DNA from: Opitutaceae bacterium
GTDB taxonomy: Bacteria; Verrucomicrobiota; Verrucomicrobiia; Opitutales; Opitutaceae
DNA: 46,943 nucleotides
Direction of reading: 5' to 3'
Assembly (NCBI GenBank): GCA_030648295.1
Contig: JAUSID010000052.1
Location: forward strand, 1-46,943
Of this stretch, positions 1 through 9,350 are shown piece by piece. The notes beneath the pieces are model-generated. The model saw only the letters and a list, made by a program, of their open reading frames with translations. It was not told where the DNA came from and made no database searches. The translations under genes and the position numbers were made by a program. The number at the start of each line of letters is the position of its first letter. The first letter of the stretch is position 1.

Positions 1-1227
1 TCGCTGGCGAAACGCGATCACCACCGCGGCGAAAAGGAGCACGGACAATGCGATGCGCCAGAACAAGGCCATGCCGGCGAGCGAGGGCGCGACACCGACG
101 AAGCCGAGCCAGCCCTCCGGGGTGAGCAGCGGAATCCGCCAGCCGAAGTCATAGGAGCGCAGCAGCGTGAAACGTTCAACGAGGCCGACCACGCGGCCGA
201 GGAACAGCACGGCGCAGACCGCGAGCGGCGCCAGCACCACGCAAGTCCAGCGGCCGACGGCGGAGAGTTCGCGCCGACGCAGCGCCATCACGCCGACATA
301 CGCCGTCGCGGGGACGAGGCACGCGATGAGAATGAAATTGTAACTGCCGAGCACGAGCCAGTAGCCGATGGCCAGCACACCACCAAGCCGCCACGCCGCC
401 TTTCCACGCCGACGCAGCCGCCAGGCGCTGATGGCCGCCCACGTGATCAACGCGATCGCCATGGCCGCGAGCAACTGGCTCGGCGCCACCTGGCCCACGG
501 CGTACCACGTCACCGGGCTCATCCCGTAAAGAAGTGCGACGAGCACGGAACTCGGGCCGCGGAGGGCGAGGACGGAGCGGGCGATCCAGAACACGAGGGG
601 GACCGAGCACACCAGCACCATCACGGTCAAAATCGTGGCGAGCTCGTGCGGCGCACAATTCAGGATCGTGCCGTTCAGCGCCATCAGTGCCGCCGGCGTG
701 AAATGATTCAGTCGAATCCAGTAGTCGAAAAAATTGTCGGCGGACTGAACCTGCACGACCTCGGTCAAACCGAGAAATCCTTCGCGACTTCCGCGGCCGA
801 ACTCCATGAAGACCCGCGCACCGGCCGCGTAGTCCGCCGCGTCGCAGCTTCCCAGCGATATCGTCGTCAATCCACGCAAGCCAACCGCGAGCGGCAGGAG
901 CAGGAAAATCAGCGTGACCGTCGCGACCGCCCAGACCGCTGCGAACCGGGCGAGGTCGGCCCGCGCTTCGGAAAAGCGCTTGCGCCGACTCGCGGCGAGC
1001 AGAAGCCCAACGGGAAGGATGAAGCTGGCCCAGGCGTAGGTTTCCGTTCCGCGGAGACCCGACAGCGCGCCCACCCACACGGCCGCTGATTGCAGGGCGA
1101 GGCCGGCGGGCAGGATCAGGACCGGCCAGAAGCGATGCCACGGGCGCGGCATTGCGAGTACCGCCAAGCCCGCGCCCCAAAGTGCGATGTGCAATGCGAG
1201 AGCTGTCGCGACGAGAAAAAATACCAT
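1..1227 (-). CDS. Polytopic membrane protein, GT-C glycosyltransferase-like (3' end outside window)
   Basis: The gene runs off the left edge; about 409 residues are visible with no stop. The ATG at 1227 is the first start after an in-frame TAA 18 bases upstream. The translation has many hydrophobic helices (first residues MVFFLVATALALH) separated by short Arg-rich loops, as in multi-pass inner-membrane proteins. A loop after the early helices carries SCDAADYAAGARVFMEFG, an acidic lumenal-type loop like that of GT-C (PMT/ArnT-like) enzymes. It diverges from the secreted glycosidase at 1342, so 1228-1341 must hold both promoters. The GT-C assignment is inferred from topology and neighbours; membrane localisation is near certain. 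Confidence 0.72.
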   Translation of the reverse strand, partial: MVFFLVATALALHIALWGAGLAVLAMPRPWHRFWPVLILPAGLALQSAAVWVGALSGLRGTETYAWASFILPVGLLLAASRRKRFSEARADLARFAAVWAVATVTLIFLLLPLAVGLRGLTTISLGSCDAADYAAGARVFMEFGRGSREGFLGLTEVVQVQSADNFFDYWIRLNHFTPAALMALNGTILNCAPHELATILTVMVLVCSVPLVFWIARSVLALRGPSSVLVALLYGMSPVTWYAVGQVAPSQLLAAMAIALITWAAISAWRLRRRGKAAWRLGGVLAIGYWLVLGSYNFILIACLVPATAYVGVMALRRRELSAVGRWTCVVLAPLAVCAVLFLGRVVGLVERFTLLRSYDFGWRIPLLTPEGWLGFVGVAPSLAGMALFWRIALSVLLFAAVVIAFRQR

Positions 1228-1341
1228 GCGCTGGACGAATGCTTCTTACGGAAATCATCGGTGCCAAACCAATTTGCGCGACCGCCCTTCGGCCCAACTG
1301 CAACTAAATCCCGGCACCTGCGTCATTTCTGATGCCACAAC

Positions 1342-3831
1342 ATGTACCATTCTGGGCCGTGCTTACTTGCCATTTCATTCTTATTTCTGTCGCCCGCGGC
1401 CTCCACCGTGGCGCAGGAAACGCGTTTGATCCTGGCGGACGAGAACGGCGCCGTTGCCGCGTTTAGTCCATCAGCGGAACAGGAAGGTCGCTGGTCCTGG
1501 ACCGAACTGACGGTTCCCGGCGCCGCCGAACCGCAAGCCATCTCCGTCCGCAACACTCCCATCGTCACCTCCGAGGGCGACGCCACGCTCATCCCGGAGT
1601 GGACGCTGGTTGAGCAGGACGGGGGCCGGCTGGTTTTCGAGCAGGACGCGCCCTCCGCCGGCGTGCGATTCCGCCGCGTGTTCTCATTCGGTCCGGCCAC
1701 GAACGTTTTTCGGATCGCAACGTGGGCGCGGGCGCTCGAGGGCACGCGGGTGCTGAAGCATGCGGGCATTCTCGATGTGCGCGTCCGAGGCGAGAACTTC
1801 CATGAAACCGGCGCGGCACCGGCGTCGTTCCCCCTCTTCGGCGACAATTTTTTCGTGGCCATCGAACACGTCTCGGGCACGTGCAACGCGGATGGCGGAC
1901 GCGTTTATCTCTGGCAAACGCCCCACGTTACCGTCGGCGAAGACTGGCAATTCGTCGCCAGCGCGGTGATTGGCTGGCCCGTGGCGACTGACTGCACCCT
2001 CACGTCGGGTGACCGTCGGACTCGCAACGCGTTCTTCCAGTACCTCAACACGATCCGGGTGAAACCGGCCGACCTCGAGTTGCACACGAACACCTGGTGG
2101 ACGCTGCCCGTGCCGTTTTCGGAATCCGACGTATTGAAGGACATCAACGCGCTGGCCATGGGATTTCGCGATCGCACCGGCATGTTCTTCGACTCGTTCG
2201 CGCTGGATCTGGGCTGGTCGGACAACCGCAGCATCTGGCGGGTCGATGGCAGACGATTCCCGAACGAGCTTCGCACGATCAATGAACGATTGAACGCGCT
2301 CGGCTCGCGGCTTGGCATCTGGGTTTCGCCCGGCAGCGGGTATGCGCCGGGCTTGGACAACACCTGGCTCGAATCCGCGGGCTACGAAGTCTCGCCTTTC
2401 CCTCTCGAGGATCTGCCGAAGGTCGCCTGCTTCGCGCTCGGCGGCCGCTACCAGCGGGAATTCAAGGAGAACCTGCTGTCGCTGGTGCGGACCTATGGCA
2501 TTCGCCACGTGAAGTTCGACTTCATGGCGCACACGTGCGCGATCGCGACTCACCCGCATCCCGCCGGCATCGAGTCCACGTACGCGATCGACGCGGGACT
2601 GGCAGATGTCCTCGACAGCCTCCGAGCGGTGAATCCGAACATCGTGCTCGAGCCACTGTGCACGGGTTATCCGCCGAGCCCTTTCTGGACCACGAAAACG
2701 CCGTATGTCCTCGGCCCCTACGGCGACGACGTTCCCTACGGGCGCGTCGCGAGCCCGGAGTGGATGGAGTCGCTGATCACGGCGCGGGACATCGCCTATC
2801 GGATGGATAGCGAGCGCTGGGTCATGCCGTCGCAGGCGATGGAGACGATCGACATCGTGGTGCAGAGCCCGGGCGATTTCGAGAACCTCGCGGTGATGGC
2901 AATCGGCCGCGGCCGCTGGTTCATTTCGACCTACCTCAAGCCGGAGCTGATGCCGGCGAAGAACTGGGATTTCCTCGCCGCCCTGGTCCGGTGGGCACGC
3001 GCGAACAAACAGTATCTCGGCAACGCCGAGATGATTGGCGGGCAGCCGGAAGCGCGCGAGGCGTACGGCTACATGTTTCACCAGCACGAGAAGGACATCT
3101 TCTGCCTCCGTAATCCGTGGATGGAGGAACGTGAAATCGAGCTGCCCGGGTGCGCGAGCCAGCGCGAGCCACGCGAACTGCGGATGATCTATCCGCGACG
3201 CGAGACGGTCGCCCGGCTCGAGCCCGATGGCACACCGGCGCGGATCGTCCTCGCGCCGTACGAAACGGTCATGCTGGAAACCATTCCGGCGGGCGAGGAG
3301 ACCATCGTCCATTCAAACCCCGAATACAAAGCCATCGTCAGCGAGAACGCGCCGAACGTCGCGGTTCGGGAAGGGAACGACGAGGCGCGCATTCCGGGCC
3401 GTGTGTCGTACCGATGGGCCGGCAGCATCACCGTGCCTGAAATCACCGGCGGTGAACTTTATCTCCTGGTGGAAGGCAACCCCGCGATTAGCGGCTCGAG
3501 TTCGACCATGGGGATCGACGGCAGGGCGCAGGCGTTGAAGACGTCGGCGAGCGCCGGCCAGTTCGGTGCCGCCGCCAGCCCGTCCCCCGAAAACTGGAAA
3601 TGGTTTTCCGCCCCGATTACGCCCGGTATCCACAACGTGGATCTGACCGTGGATGTGCCGCTCGGCAGCTGCTCCATCGGGGTCTTCCTGCGCGGCTCCA
3701 CCACCGGCAGCAGCGAGCCCGCCCCGGCCGACGAGGCGGCCTTGCCGTTGTATCGTCCGGGTCGGCGCGGTTGGTCCCAAGCCGTGCAGCCGCTGCGGTT
3801 GTATCCCGAGCCGCCGCCGGAAGAGCCTTGA
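1342..3831 (+). CDS. Secreted GH36-like (clan GH-D) glycosidase, copy A
   Basis: 829 residues. An N-terminal signal peptide ends near AASTVAQ, so the protein is exported. A beta-sandwich-like N-terminal region (about 30-250) precedes a TIM barrel (about 250-590) with clan GH-D features: DSFALDLGW, a W..D...FPNEL stretch, GIWVSPGSGY, the nucleophile-type motif HVKFDFM (Asp393), and VLEPLCTGYPPSP followed by GDDVPYG (Asp462/Asp463) where GH36 enzymes have the acid/base Ser-Asp. The remaining roughly 240 residues look all-beta. Such enzymes usually act on alpha-galactosides, but the substrate here is unknown. It converges with the methyltransferase at 3868 (36 bases apart). A close paralog lies at 11189. 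No clear ribosome binding site precedes the ATG. Confidence 0.85.
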   Translation: MYHSGPCLLAISFLFLSPAASTVAQETRLILADENGAVAAFSPSAEQEGRWSWTELTVPGAAEPQAISVRNTPIVTSEGDATLIPEWTLVEQDGGRLVFEQDAPSAGVRFRRVFSFGPATNVFRIATWARALEGTRVLKHAGILDVRVRGENFHETGAAPASFPLFGDNFFVAIEHVSGTCNADGGRVYLWQTPHVTVGEDWQFVASAVIGWPVATDCTLTSGDRRTRNAFFQYLNTIRVKPADLELHTNTWWTLPVPFSESDVLKDINALAMGFRDRTGMFFDSFALDLGWSDNRSIWRVDGRRFPNELRTINERLNALGSRLGIWVSPGSGYAPGLDNTWLESAGYEVSPFPLEDLPKVACFALGGRYQREFKENLLSLVRTYGIRHVKFDFMAHTCAIATHPHPAGIESTYAIDAGLADVLDSLRAVNPNIVLEPLCTGYPPSPFWTTKTPYVLGPYGDDVPYGRVASPEWMESLITARDIAYRMDSERWVMPSQAMETIDIVVQSPGDFENLAVMAIGRGRWFISTYLKPELMPAKNWDFLAALVRWARANKQYLGNAEMIGGQPEAREAYGYMFHQHEKDIFCLRNPWMEEREIELPGCASQREPRELRMIYPRRETVARLEPDGTPARIVLAPYETVMLETIPAGEETIVHSNPEYKAIVSENAPNVAVREGNDEARIPGRVSYRWAGSITVPEITGGELYLLVEGNPAISGSSSTMGIDGRAQALKTSASAGQFGAAASPSPENWKWFSAPITPGIHNVDLTVDVPLGSCSIGVFLRGSTTGSSEPAPADEAALPLYRPGRRGWSQAVQPLRLYPEPPPEEP

Positions 3832-3867
3832 TGATTCACGTCCGGCGCGCGACGGCCGCGGAGGGCC

Positions 3868-4605
3868 CTATGGTTTTCGCGCGACCGCAAACACCGAGGT
3901 GCCCCAGGCCCACTGGCCGCCACCGCGCATCCACGCGTGTTCGATGGTCATCAGTCCACGGAACATCGCTTCCACGGCCGCGGGGTATGGTTTGACGTCG
4001 CTCGTCTCGCCATTCGTACGGAAAATTTTGCGTTTCGCCCAAATCAGCGGAAACGGCAGCGCGTTCCAATGGGTCAGCCGCTCGATGGAGAAACCGGCGC
4101 CGTGCAGCAACGTCGCGATTTCCGGCCGTGTGTAGCGGTGTTTGGTGTGCACCGCGTCGTCATGATACGACCACATCCACATATACGCGGGGACATTCAG
4201 CACGAGGAGCCCGCCCGGCCGCAGCACGCGCATAAACTCGGCGGCCGCGTCGGCTGCATTCTCGACCTGGCAAACCACGTCGACGGACACCACCGCGTCG
4301 AAACGCTCCGCCTCGAAGGGCAGCGCGGTGACCGAGGCTTCACGGATTTCCACCGCGGCACCGAACCGTTTTTGCGCCAGCTCGCACGCCAGCGGCATGA
4401 GATCGATGCCGGTCCAGCTTGCCGGCAGCGGCCATTTTCGGGCCCGGTCGATCAAGCCGCCGGTGCCGCACCCGGCATCGAGGATCTCGGCTCCGCTTTT
4501 CAGCCCGGCACGCTCGAGTTCCCGGCCGACGTGTGCATGCAGCGAGTGGAAATACCACATCCGATCCTCCACCTCCGACATCTTGATGTATTCGTTCCGG
4601 TCCAT
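3868..4605 (-). CDS. Class I SAM-dependent methyltransferase
   Basis: 245 residues with a complete Rossmann methyltransferase core. Motif I is ILDAGCGTGG (about 41-50), an acidic GIDLMP follows, then the FDAVVSVDVVCQVE strand and LRPGGLLVLNVPAY (the post-III strand). The family (Methyltransf_11/25) transfers a methyl group from S-adenosylmethionine; here the acceptor is probably a sugar or lipid-linked glycan intermediate, judging only from the neighbours. It lies 56 bases downstream of the membrane protein 4662-6857 on the same strand, suggesting co-transcription. A frameshifted relic of a second copy lies at 13722-13850 in the equivalent place of the duplicated unit. Confidence 0.9.
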   Translation of the reverse strand: MDRNEYIKMSEVEDRMWYFHSLHAHVGRELERAGLKSGAEILDAGCGTGGLIDRARKWPLPASWTGIDLMPLACELAQKRFGAAVEIREASVTALPFEAERFDAVVSVDVVCQVENAADAAAEFMRVLRPGGLLVLNVPAYMWMWSYHDDAVHTKHRYTRPEIATLLHGAGFSIERLTHWNALPFPLIWAKRKIFRTNGETSDVKPYPAAVEAMFRGLMTIEHAWMRGGGQWAWGTSVFAVARKP

Positions 4606-4661
4606 GTGCAGCCGGTTACACCGCCAGCTTCGCCCGCGGATTTCAACTTCGATTCCGCCCC

Positions 4662-6857
4662 CTACTCCGTGCGATCAATCGGGTCGGCTCCGCGTGCCAC
4701 TTTGATTGAGAAATCCTGCAAGCCAATCGTGCGCAACTGATACCGTCCGGTACCAGTGCGGACCGGCGGTGCGCTCGAACGGAGCGCAAGGACATTAATG
4801 CCGGGCGGCAGCAGCAGTTCCGGAATTTCCAGCACCACCGGCGAAGCGCCAACGCGGATGCGCCGGATACCGCGACCATCGAGTTCGAGTGACAGATCGC
4901 GGTCGGTGACTCCCACCAGCGTCAATTTGACCGCGGCCGTAATCGGATGGTCGTAGGGATTGAAGTAGGACAGCATCGCATCGTCATTTGCCCACCGGAT
5001 GCCGTCGCTGCCGCGGGGGTGCCACCCCTGGCCAAAGGTCAGCGCGCGGGCCAGCGGAAGCACGGGTTTGGCGCGGGGATTCAGGAGAATCACGACTTGG
5101 TTTCCGAGTGTCCCTTGGATGCGGCGGGTATAGCCGAGCTCGGTCAGGTCCTTCAGGATCCGCTGCGCCCGATCTTCATAGCCTCTGCGGTTCAAATAGA
5201 GCGCCGCAAACCCGTAGGCTTCCAGCCGTCGAACCAGGGTTGCCGTCGAAACACCCTCGAGGTCGCGCTGCCAGCGACTCCGGGCCCGGGACTTCGCCGC
5301 GCCATAACTGAACCGCAGCGTGTGCGTGGTCAGGAACGGCCGGAAAAGCTCGTAATCGGCGAGCGCCTGCGGTGGGAGCACCTCCGGGAAACCGATCACC
5401 GGCAGCTGGAAAACCATGGCTCCGGCGGGCAACGCCGCCTCGAGGTCTCGTCCGAGCTTAAGATCGGACGTGGCCGTGGACACAATTTCATCCTGCTCGG
5501 GCGGACTCAGGGCGCGCGGAACCTGATCGAGCACCCCGATGCCCGCGATGGCGAACGCCGCGGCGACGCGAATCCAGGCGGGCCATCGGGCCGTGAGCCG
5601 CGACATCCGGATGACGACAAACGTCAGGACGATTGCAGAAATGAAAATGGCGACGCGGTTGGTGGCCCGGAAAATTTGAAACCCCGCGAGGAGCGCGAGC
5701 AGGTTGGTGAGCCCGCCGATTGTCGCGTACACCAGGAGCCAGCCCACCGACAACGCCTGCCCCGGCGGCGGCTGGCGGCGAAGAATTCGATATACCGTCA
5801 GTGCGGCGAGCCAGATCAACGCAATGATGCCGAAGATGCCGAGATACGGCAGGTAAGCTTCACCCCGCCAAATCGACCAGCGCACGTAACGATGTCCCAG
5901 GAACGCCAGTTCCTCCCACCGGTGAAAGGTCGGCGGGATGAACATCTCGATGGGTTTCAGCGCGAAGATTTCGGTCCCCGCATAATTCCGTGCAACGACT
6001 GGCGCGCCGGCCGGTTCCTGCACGTGCACCCACACTTCGAGATGGCTGCAAATGAACGTGAGTCCCGCGAGCGCGATGGCGGTGAGGCCAATCGCCAGGT
6101 TCACTTTTCGCCGTTGAGCGAACCATTGTGCGATCACCGCCCAACCCATGAGCTGGAGCCAGAAAAACAGGTTGTACGGATTGCTGACACCCAGTGCGAC
6201 CGCGGCGCCGAGGCAAACCGCCGCGCCTGGGCTGCGCCACTCGAGCCGGCGGCTTCCCGCCACCAGCCACACCGACAGCAGTGCAAGCGGCACGGTCCAG
6301 GTGAACGCAATCGAGAAATGTCCCAGCCCTCGGTGAAACGTATGGTAGGTAAACGCAAATAGCAGCGCGCCGGTCCATGCCCACTCCCAACGGCAGCGCA
6401 GCCACCGGGCGACGAAATAGAACGCCAGTGCCGCGCTGATGGCGGCGAGCAGCATGACGACATTCGCGGCCGCGAACAATCCCACGACATGCGCAAGGCC
6501 GCCGGCGAGCAGCAACAGTGGTTTATCCGGCGTGGGAAAACCATTCCAGTGCGCGCCGAACGGGGCGCCGAGTCGCTCGATCACTTTCGGGGTAAACGGC
6601 AGGATGTCGCCTTCCGCCGCAGCCTTCATCTGCGCGAGGATTTCCGGCGCGTCGCCGCGATATTCGATCGGAACCGACCAGCTCGCGGCGGTCCAGCGAT
6701 GGTAATGCGCACACCAGATCAAGGTGACGACAAGTACGAGCAGGCCGGTGCGCCACGGCCCAGCCGATGCAGCAAATGATGTTCTCAGGGGTGATCGCAC
6801 GCGCCGCTGGATTGGGTTTTTCTCCGGCGAAGAGCCTTTGAACGCCCGGCCGCTCAT
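4662..6857 (-). CDS. GT-C-like polytopic membrane protein, paralog 1
   Basis: 731 residues. A basic N-terminal tail leads into the first helix (about 37-50), then a periplasmic-type loop with EYRGDAPEIL (Asp69) and GAPFGAHWNGFPTPDKP. About ten further helices follow, and the last roughly 200 residues are soluble and end in a beta-rich domain. A D-containing first loop and C-terminal soluble domain are typical of GT-C and YfhO-like enzymes that transfer sugars from polyprenyl-phosphate donors; function is inferred. Paralogs lie at 6974-9226 and 13851-15959, the latter more similar by eye. It is between the other membrane protein (116 bases upstream) and the methyltransferase (56 bases downstream), so the three probably form one minus-strand operon. 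The start could be later in the tail. Confidence 0.83.
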   Translation of the reverse strand: MSGRAFKGSSPEKNPIQRRVRSPLRTSFAASAGPWRTGLLVLVVTLIWCAHYHRWTAASWSVPIEYRGDAPEILAQMKAAAEGDILPFTPKVIERLGAPFGAHWNGFPTPDKPLLLLAGGLAHVVGLFAAANVVMLLAAISAALAFYFVARWLRCRWEWAWTGALLFAFTYHTFHRGLGHFSIAFTWTVPLALLSVWLVAGSRRLEWRSPGAAVCLGAAVALGVSNPYNLFFWLQLMGWAVIAQWFAQRRKVNLAIGLTAIALAGLTFICSHLEVWVHVQEPAGAPVVARNYAGTEIFALKPIEMFIPPTFHRWEELAFLGHRYVRWSIWRGEAYLPYLGIFGIIALIWLAALTVYRILRRQPPPGQALSVGWLLVYATIGGLTNLLALLAGFQIFRATNRVAIFISAIVLTFVVIRMSRLTARWPAWIRVAAAFAIAGIGVLDQVPRALSPPEQDEIVSTATSDLKLGRDLEAALPAGAMVFQLPVIGFPEVLPPQALADYELFRPFLTTHTLRFSYGAAKSRARSRWQRDLEGVSTATLVRRLEAYGFAALYLNRRGYEDRAQRILKDLTELGYTRRIQGTLGNQVVILLNPRAKPVLPLARALTFGQGWHPRGSDGIRWANDDAMLSYFNPYDHPITAAVKLTLVGVTDRDLSLELDGRGIRRIRVGASPVVLEIPELLLPPGINVLALRSSAPPVRTGTGRYQLRTIGLQDFSIKVARGADPIDRTE

Positions 6858-6973
6858 GCGTGCAAGCCCGCAGTTTTCCGCCGCGATGAGGTTCCTATCC
6901 CGATCGGCAGGGTGGCTCCCGGCAGGCTTGGTCCGGGCCGCCGCGCTCGTGGGGCCGGACTCATCACGCGCAC

Positions 6974-9226
6974 CTAAAGACCAGCAACGCCACGCTTCCG
7001 TTCGGTCGGTTTGTGGGCGGCCGGCAAGCGGGCATCGTCGACCGAGATGTTTACCCGCGATTCCTTGAGCCCGAACGAACGAAGTTGATTCCGACCAGGG
7101 CCCTGCCGAATCGCGGGCGCCGGCGAATGAAGCGAAAACCGGTTCACGCCGGGGGCGAGCTTCACTCCCGGAATCACGATCGTCGACGGCGAAGTACCCA
7201 CCGGCATCACGTGCACAATCGCGTTCTCCAACTTGACCACGACCGTCCGCGGCGAGACGGCCGTGAGTGACAGCTGGATCTCGACCGGCACGGAGGTCGG
7301 ATAGGGATTAAAATAGGACAGCGCCGCGCCCTCGTAGGCCCAGCGTATTCCGTCATCGGGCTGGATGTGCCAGCCTCGCCCGATCGTCAGCGACTTTGCC
7401 ATCGGCGGCCGCGGCCTTTCCCCCGGATGAAGCATGACGACCATCTGGTGTCCGAGCGGACCCTCTAGTTGCCGCGTGTAGCCCAGTTGATTGAGTTCGC
7501 GAAGCAGGCTCTCGCCTCCGTCCTGGTAGCCGCGGCGGTTGAGGTAGAGCGCGGAGAATCCATATTCCTCGAGCTGCGTGACCATCTCACGTGCGGAGTG
7601 CCCCTCGAGTTCCCGCTGCCATCGGCTGCGCGCGCGGTTCTTCGCCGCCCCATAACTGAACCGCAGTGTCTCGGTCGCGAGATACGGGCGGAAATGCTCG
7701 TAGTCGTTCATCAAATGCGGCGTGGCAACCTCGGGGAAACCCAGCACCGGCAGCTGGAAAACCATCGCGTGCGGCGGCAGCGCCGCCTCGAGCTTTTTCC
7801 CGAACTCGCGATCCGCACGTACCATTTTCCCCAGCGTGTCCACCTTGAGCGCGTCTTCAGGGCGCGGCAGCTGTTCGAAAACGCCGATGCCGGCAATGAG
7901 CGCCGCAACGCCGAATCGCACCCAGCGCGGCCAGCCGCCGGAGAGACGGGACAGCCGCGTAACGAGGAAAAAAAGCACGATGGCCGAAACGAAAATCGCC
8001 GCGCGATTGCTGGCCCGGAAGACCTGAAACCCCGCAAACAAAGCGAGGATGTTCGTCACTCCGCCGATCGACGCGTAGGCGATGATCCAGCCCACGGACA
8101 GGGCCTGGCCTGGCAGCGCCCGGCGATCGATGATCCGACGAACGGTGGCGACGACAAGCCACACGAAGCCCGCGATCCCTGCCAGCCCAAGGTAGGGAAG
8201 GAAAATCTCGCCGCGCCAGCCCGACCAGCGGGTGTAGCGATCGCCGAAAAACGCGAGCCAGTCCCAATGATGGAACGACGGCGGGATGAACATCTCGACC
8301 GGTTTCAGCGCGTACATTTCAGTGCCGGCGTAATTACGCGCCAGGAGCGGTAGCGCGCCCGTGTCCTCCACGTACAGCCAGGCCTCGGCCTGCACCACCC
8401 CGAATCCCGCGATCGCGACGAGGATGGCGACGATTCCGATCTGCACGTTGGCACGACGCCGCGCTCCGAACCATTGCAGCACCACGGCCCAACCCATGAG
8501 CTGCAGCCAGAAGAAGAGATTGTACGGATTTGAGACGCCGAGCGCCGCGGCGGCCACAAGGCAGACGATTGCGCCGGGCCGGTGCCAATCCAGCCGCCGG
8601 CTTCCGGCCACCAGCCACACCGCGAGCAGACCGAGCGGCACCGTCCACGTGAATACCAGCGAGAAATGGGACAAACCCCGGTGCACGGTGTGATACGTGT
8701 ATGCGAACAGCAGCGCGCCGGCTGCGGCCCACTCCCACCGGCAGCGCAGCCAGCGGGCGGTGAAAAAAAAGGCGAGCGCAGACGTGACCTGCGCCAGCAG
8801 CAGCCCGATATTCGCCGCCGCATAGAGCCCGACGACGTGCACCAAGGCCCCGAGCGCGAGCATGAGCGGCTTATCCGGTGTCGGATACGCATTCCAGTAC
8901 GCGCCGAACGGCGCCCCGAGCCGTTCGATCACCTGCGGGCGCAGCGGCAGAATGTCGCCTTCCGAGGCCGCCTTCAACCGCGCCAGCGTTTCGTGCGCGT
9001 CGATGTAGTAGTCGGTCGGGACGTGCCAGCTCTCGAGCGTCCAGCGCTCGTAATGCGCCACCCAGATCAGGGCGACGGCACATGCCAGCAGCCCGACCTG
9101 CCATGGCGCCGCCGAAAAACGAGAAAGGATTCGCCGCAGGCTTGCCAAAAGGTGTGGGGATTGGAATCGGGGGATCACTGGTAAACTCCTCGTCCGGCCG
9201 CAGGCGCAAGCCGGGTTCCCTGACAT
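6974..9226 (-). CDS. GT-C-like polytopic membrane protein, paralog 2
   Basis: About 750 residues from the ATG at 9226. An in-frame ATG at 9352 is rejected because it would overlap the divergent GT4 start at 9351 and add an Arg-rich stretch. The architecture matches paralog 1: N-terminal tail, helix, loop with DYYIDAHETLARLK, GAPFGAYWNAYPTPDKP, many helices, the LVAGSRRLDW cytosolic loop, and a C-terminal soluble domain. It is the most divergent of the three (DYYID against EYRGD in the first loop), so it probably stems from an older duplication. It heads the minus-strand run 6974, 4662, 3868. Its upstream leader (about 9150-9235) resembles that upstream of paralog 3 (16059-16140). Sugar-transfer function is inferred. 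Confidence 0.8.
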   Translation of the reverse strand: MSGNPACACGRTRSLPVIPRFQSPHLLASLRRILSRFSAAPWQVGLLACAVALIWVAHYERWTLESWHVPTDYYIDAHETLARLKAASEGDILPLRPQVIERLGAPFGAYWNAYPTPDKPLMLALGALVHVVGLYAAANIGLLLAQVTSALAFFFTARWLRCRWEWAAAGALLFAYTYHTVHRGLSHFSLVFTWTVPLGLLAVWLVAGSRRLDWHRPGAIVCLVAAAALGVSNPYNLFFWLQLMGWAVVLQWFGARRRANVQIGIVAILVAIAGFGVVQAEAWLYVEDTGALPLLARNYAGTEMYALKPVEMFIPPSFHHWDWLAFFGDRYTRWSGWRGEIFLPYLGLAGIAGFVWLVVATVRRIIDRRALPGQALSVGWIIAYASIGGVTNILALFAGFQVFRASNRAAIFVSAIVLFFLVTRLSRLSGGWPRWVRFGVAALIAGIGVFEQLPRPEDALKVDTLGKMVRADREFGKKLEAALPPHAMVFQLPVLGFPEVATPHLMNDYEHFRPYLATETLRFSYGAAKNRARSRWQRELEGHSAREMVTQLEEYGFSALYLNRRGYQDGGESLLRELNQLGYTRQLEGPLGHQMVVMLHPGERPRPPMAKSLTIGRGWHIQPDDGIRWAYEGAALSYFNPYPTSVPVEIQLSLTAVSPRTVVVKLENAIVHVMPVGTSPSTIVIPGVKLAPGVNRFSLHSPAPAIRQGPGRNQLRSFGLKESRVNISVDDARLPAAHKPTERKRGVAGL

Positions 9227-9350
9227 TTTGGAAAGTTGCGCAGCCAATGAATGTCGTAAAGCTGCAAATTCGCCGCCTGTAGCAACATTGCGGTTACGCG
9301 CACAAAGTTTTTGCCAAGATCGACCGCGCAGCCTTCCCTCGGCCGCGACC

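Noticed and set aside
176-1303. Open frame of 375 codons on the minus strand
   Set aside because: It is Arg/Gly-rich and lies out of frame with the membrane protein <1-1227, which has normal helix composition; it is a GC-rich shadow.
9228-9350. Upstream start for the GT4 gene, and 9352 for paralog 2
   Set aside because: Both extensions add Cys/Arg-rich sequence and would make two divergent genes overlap by over 100 bases; 9351 and 9226 give family-like N termini.
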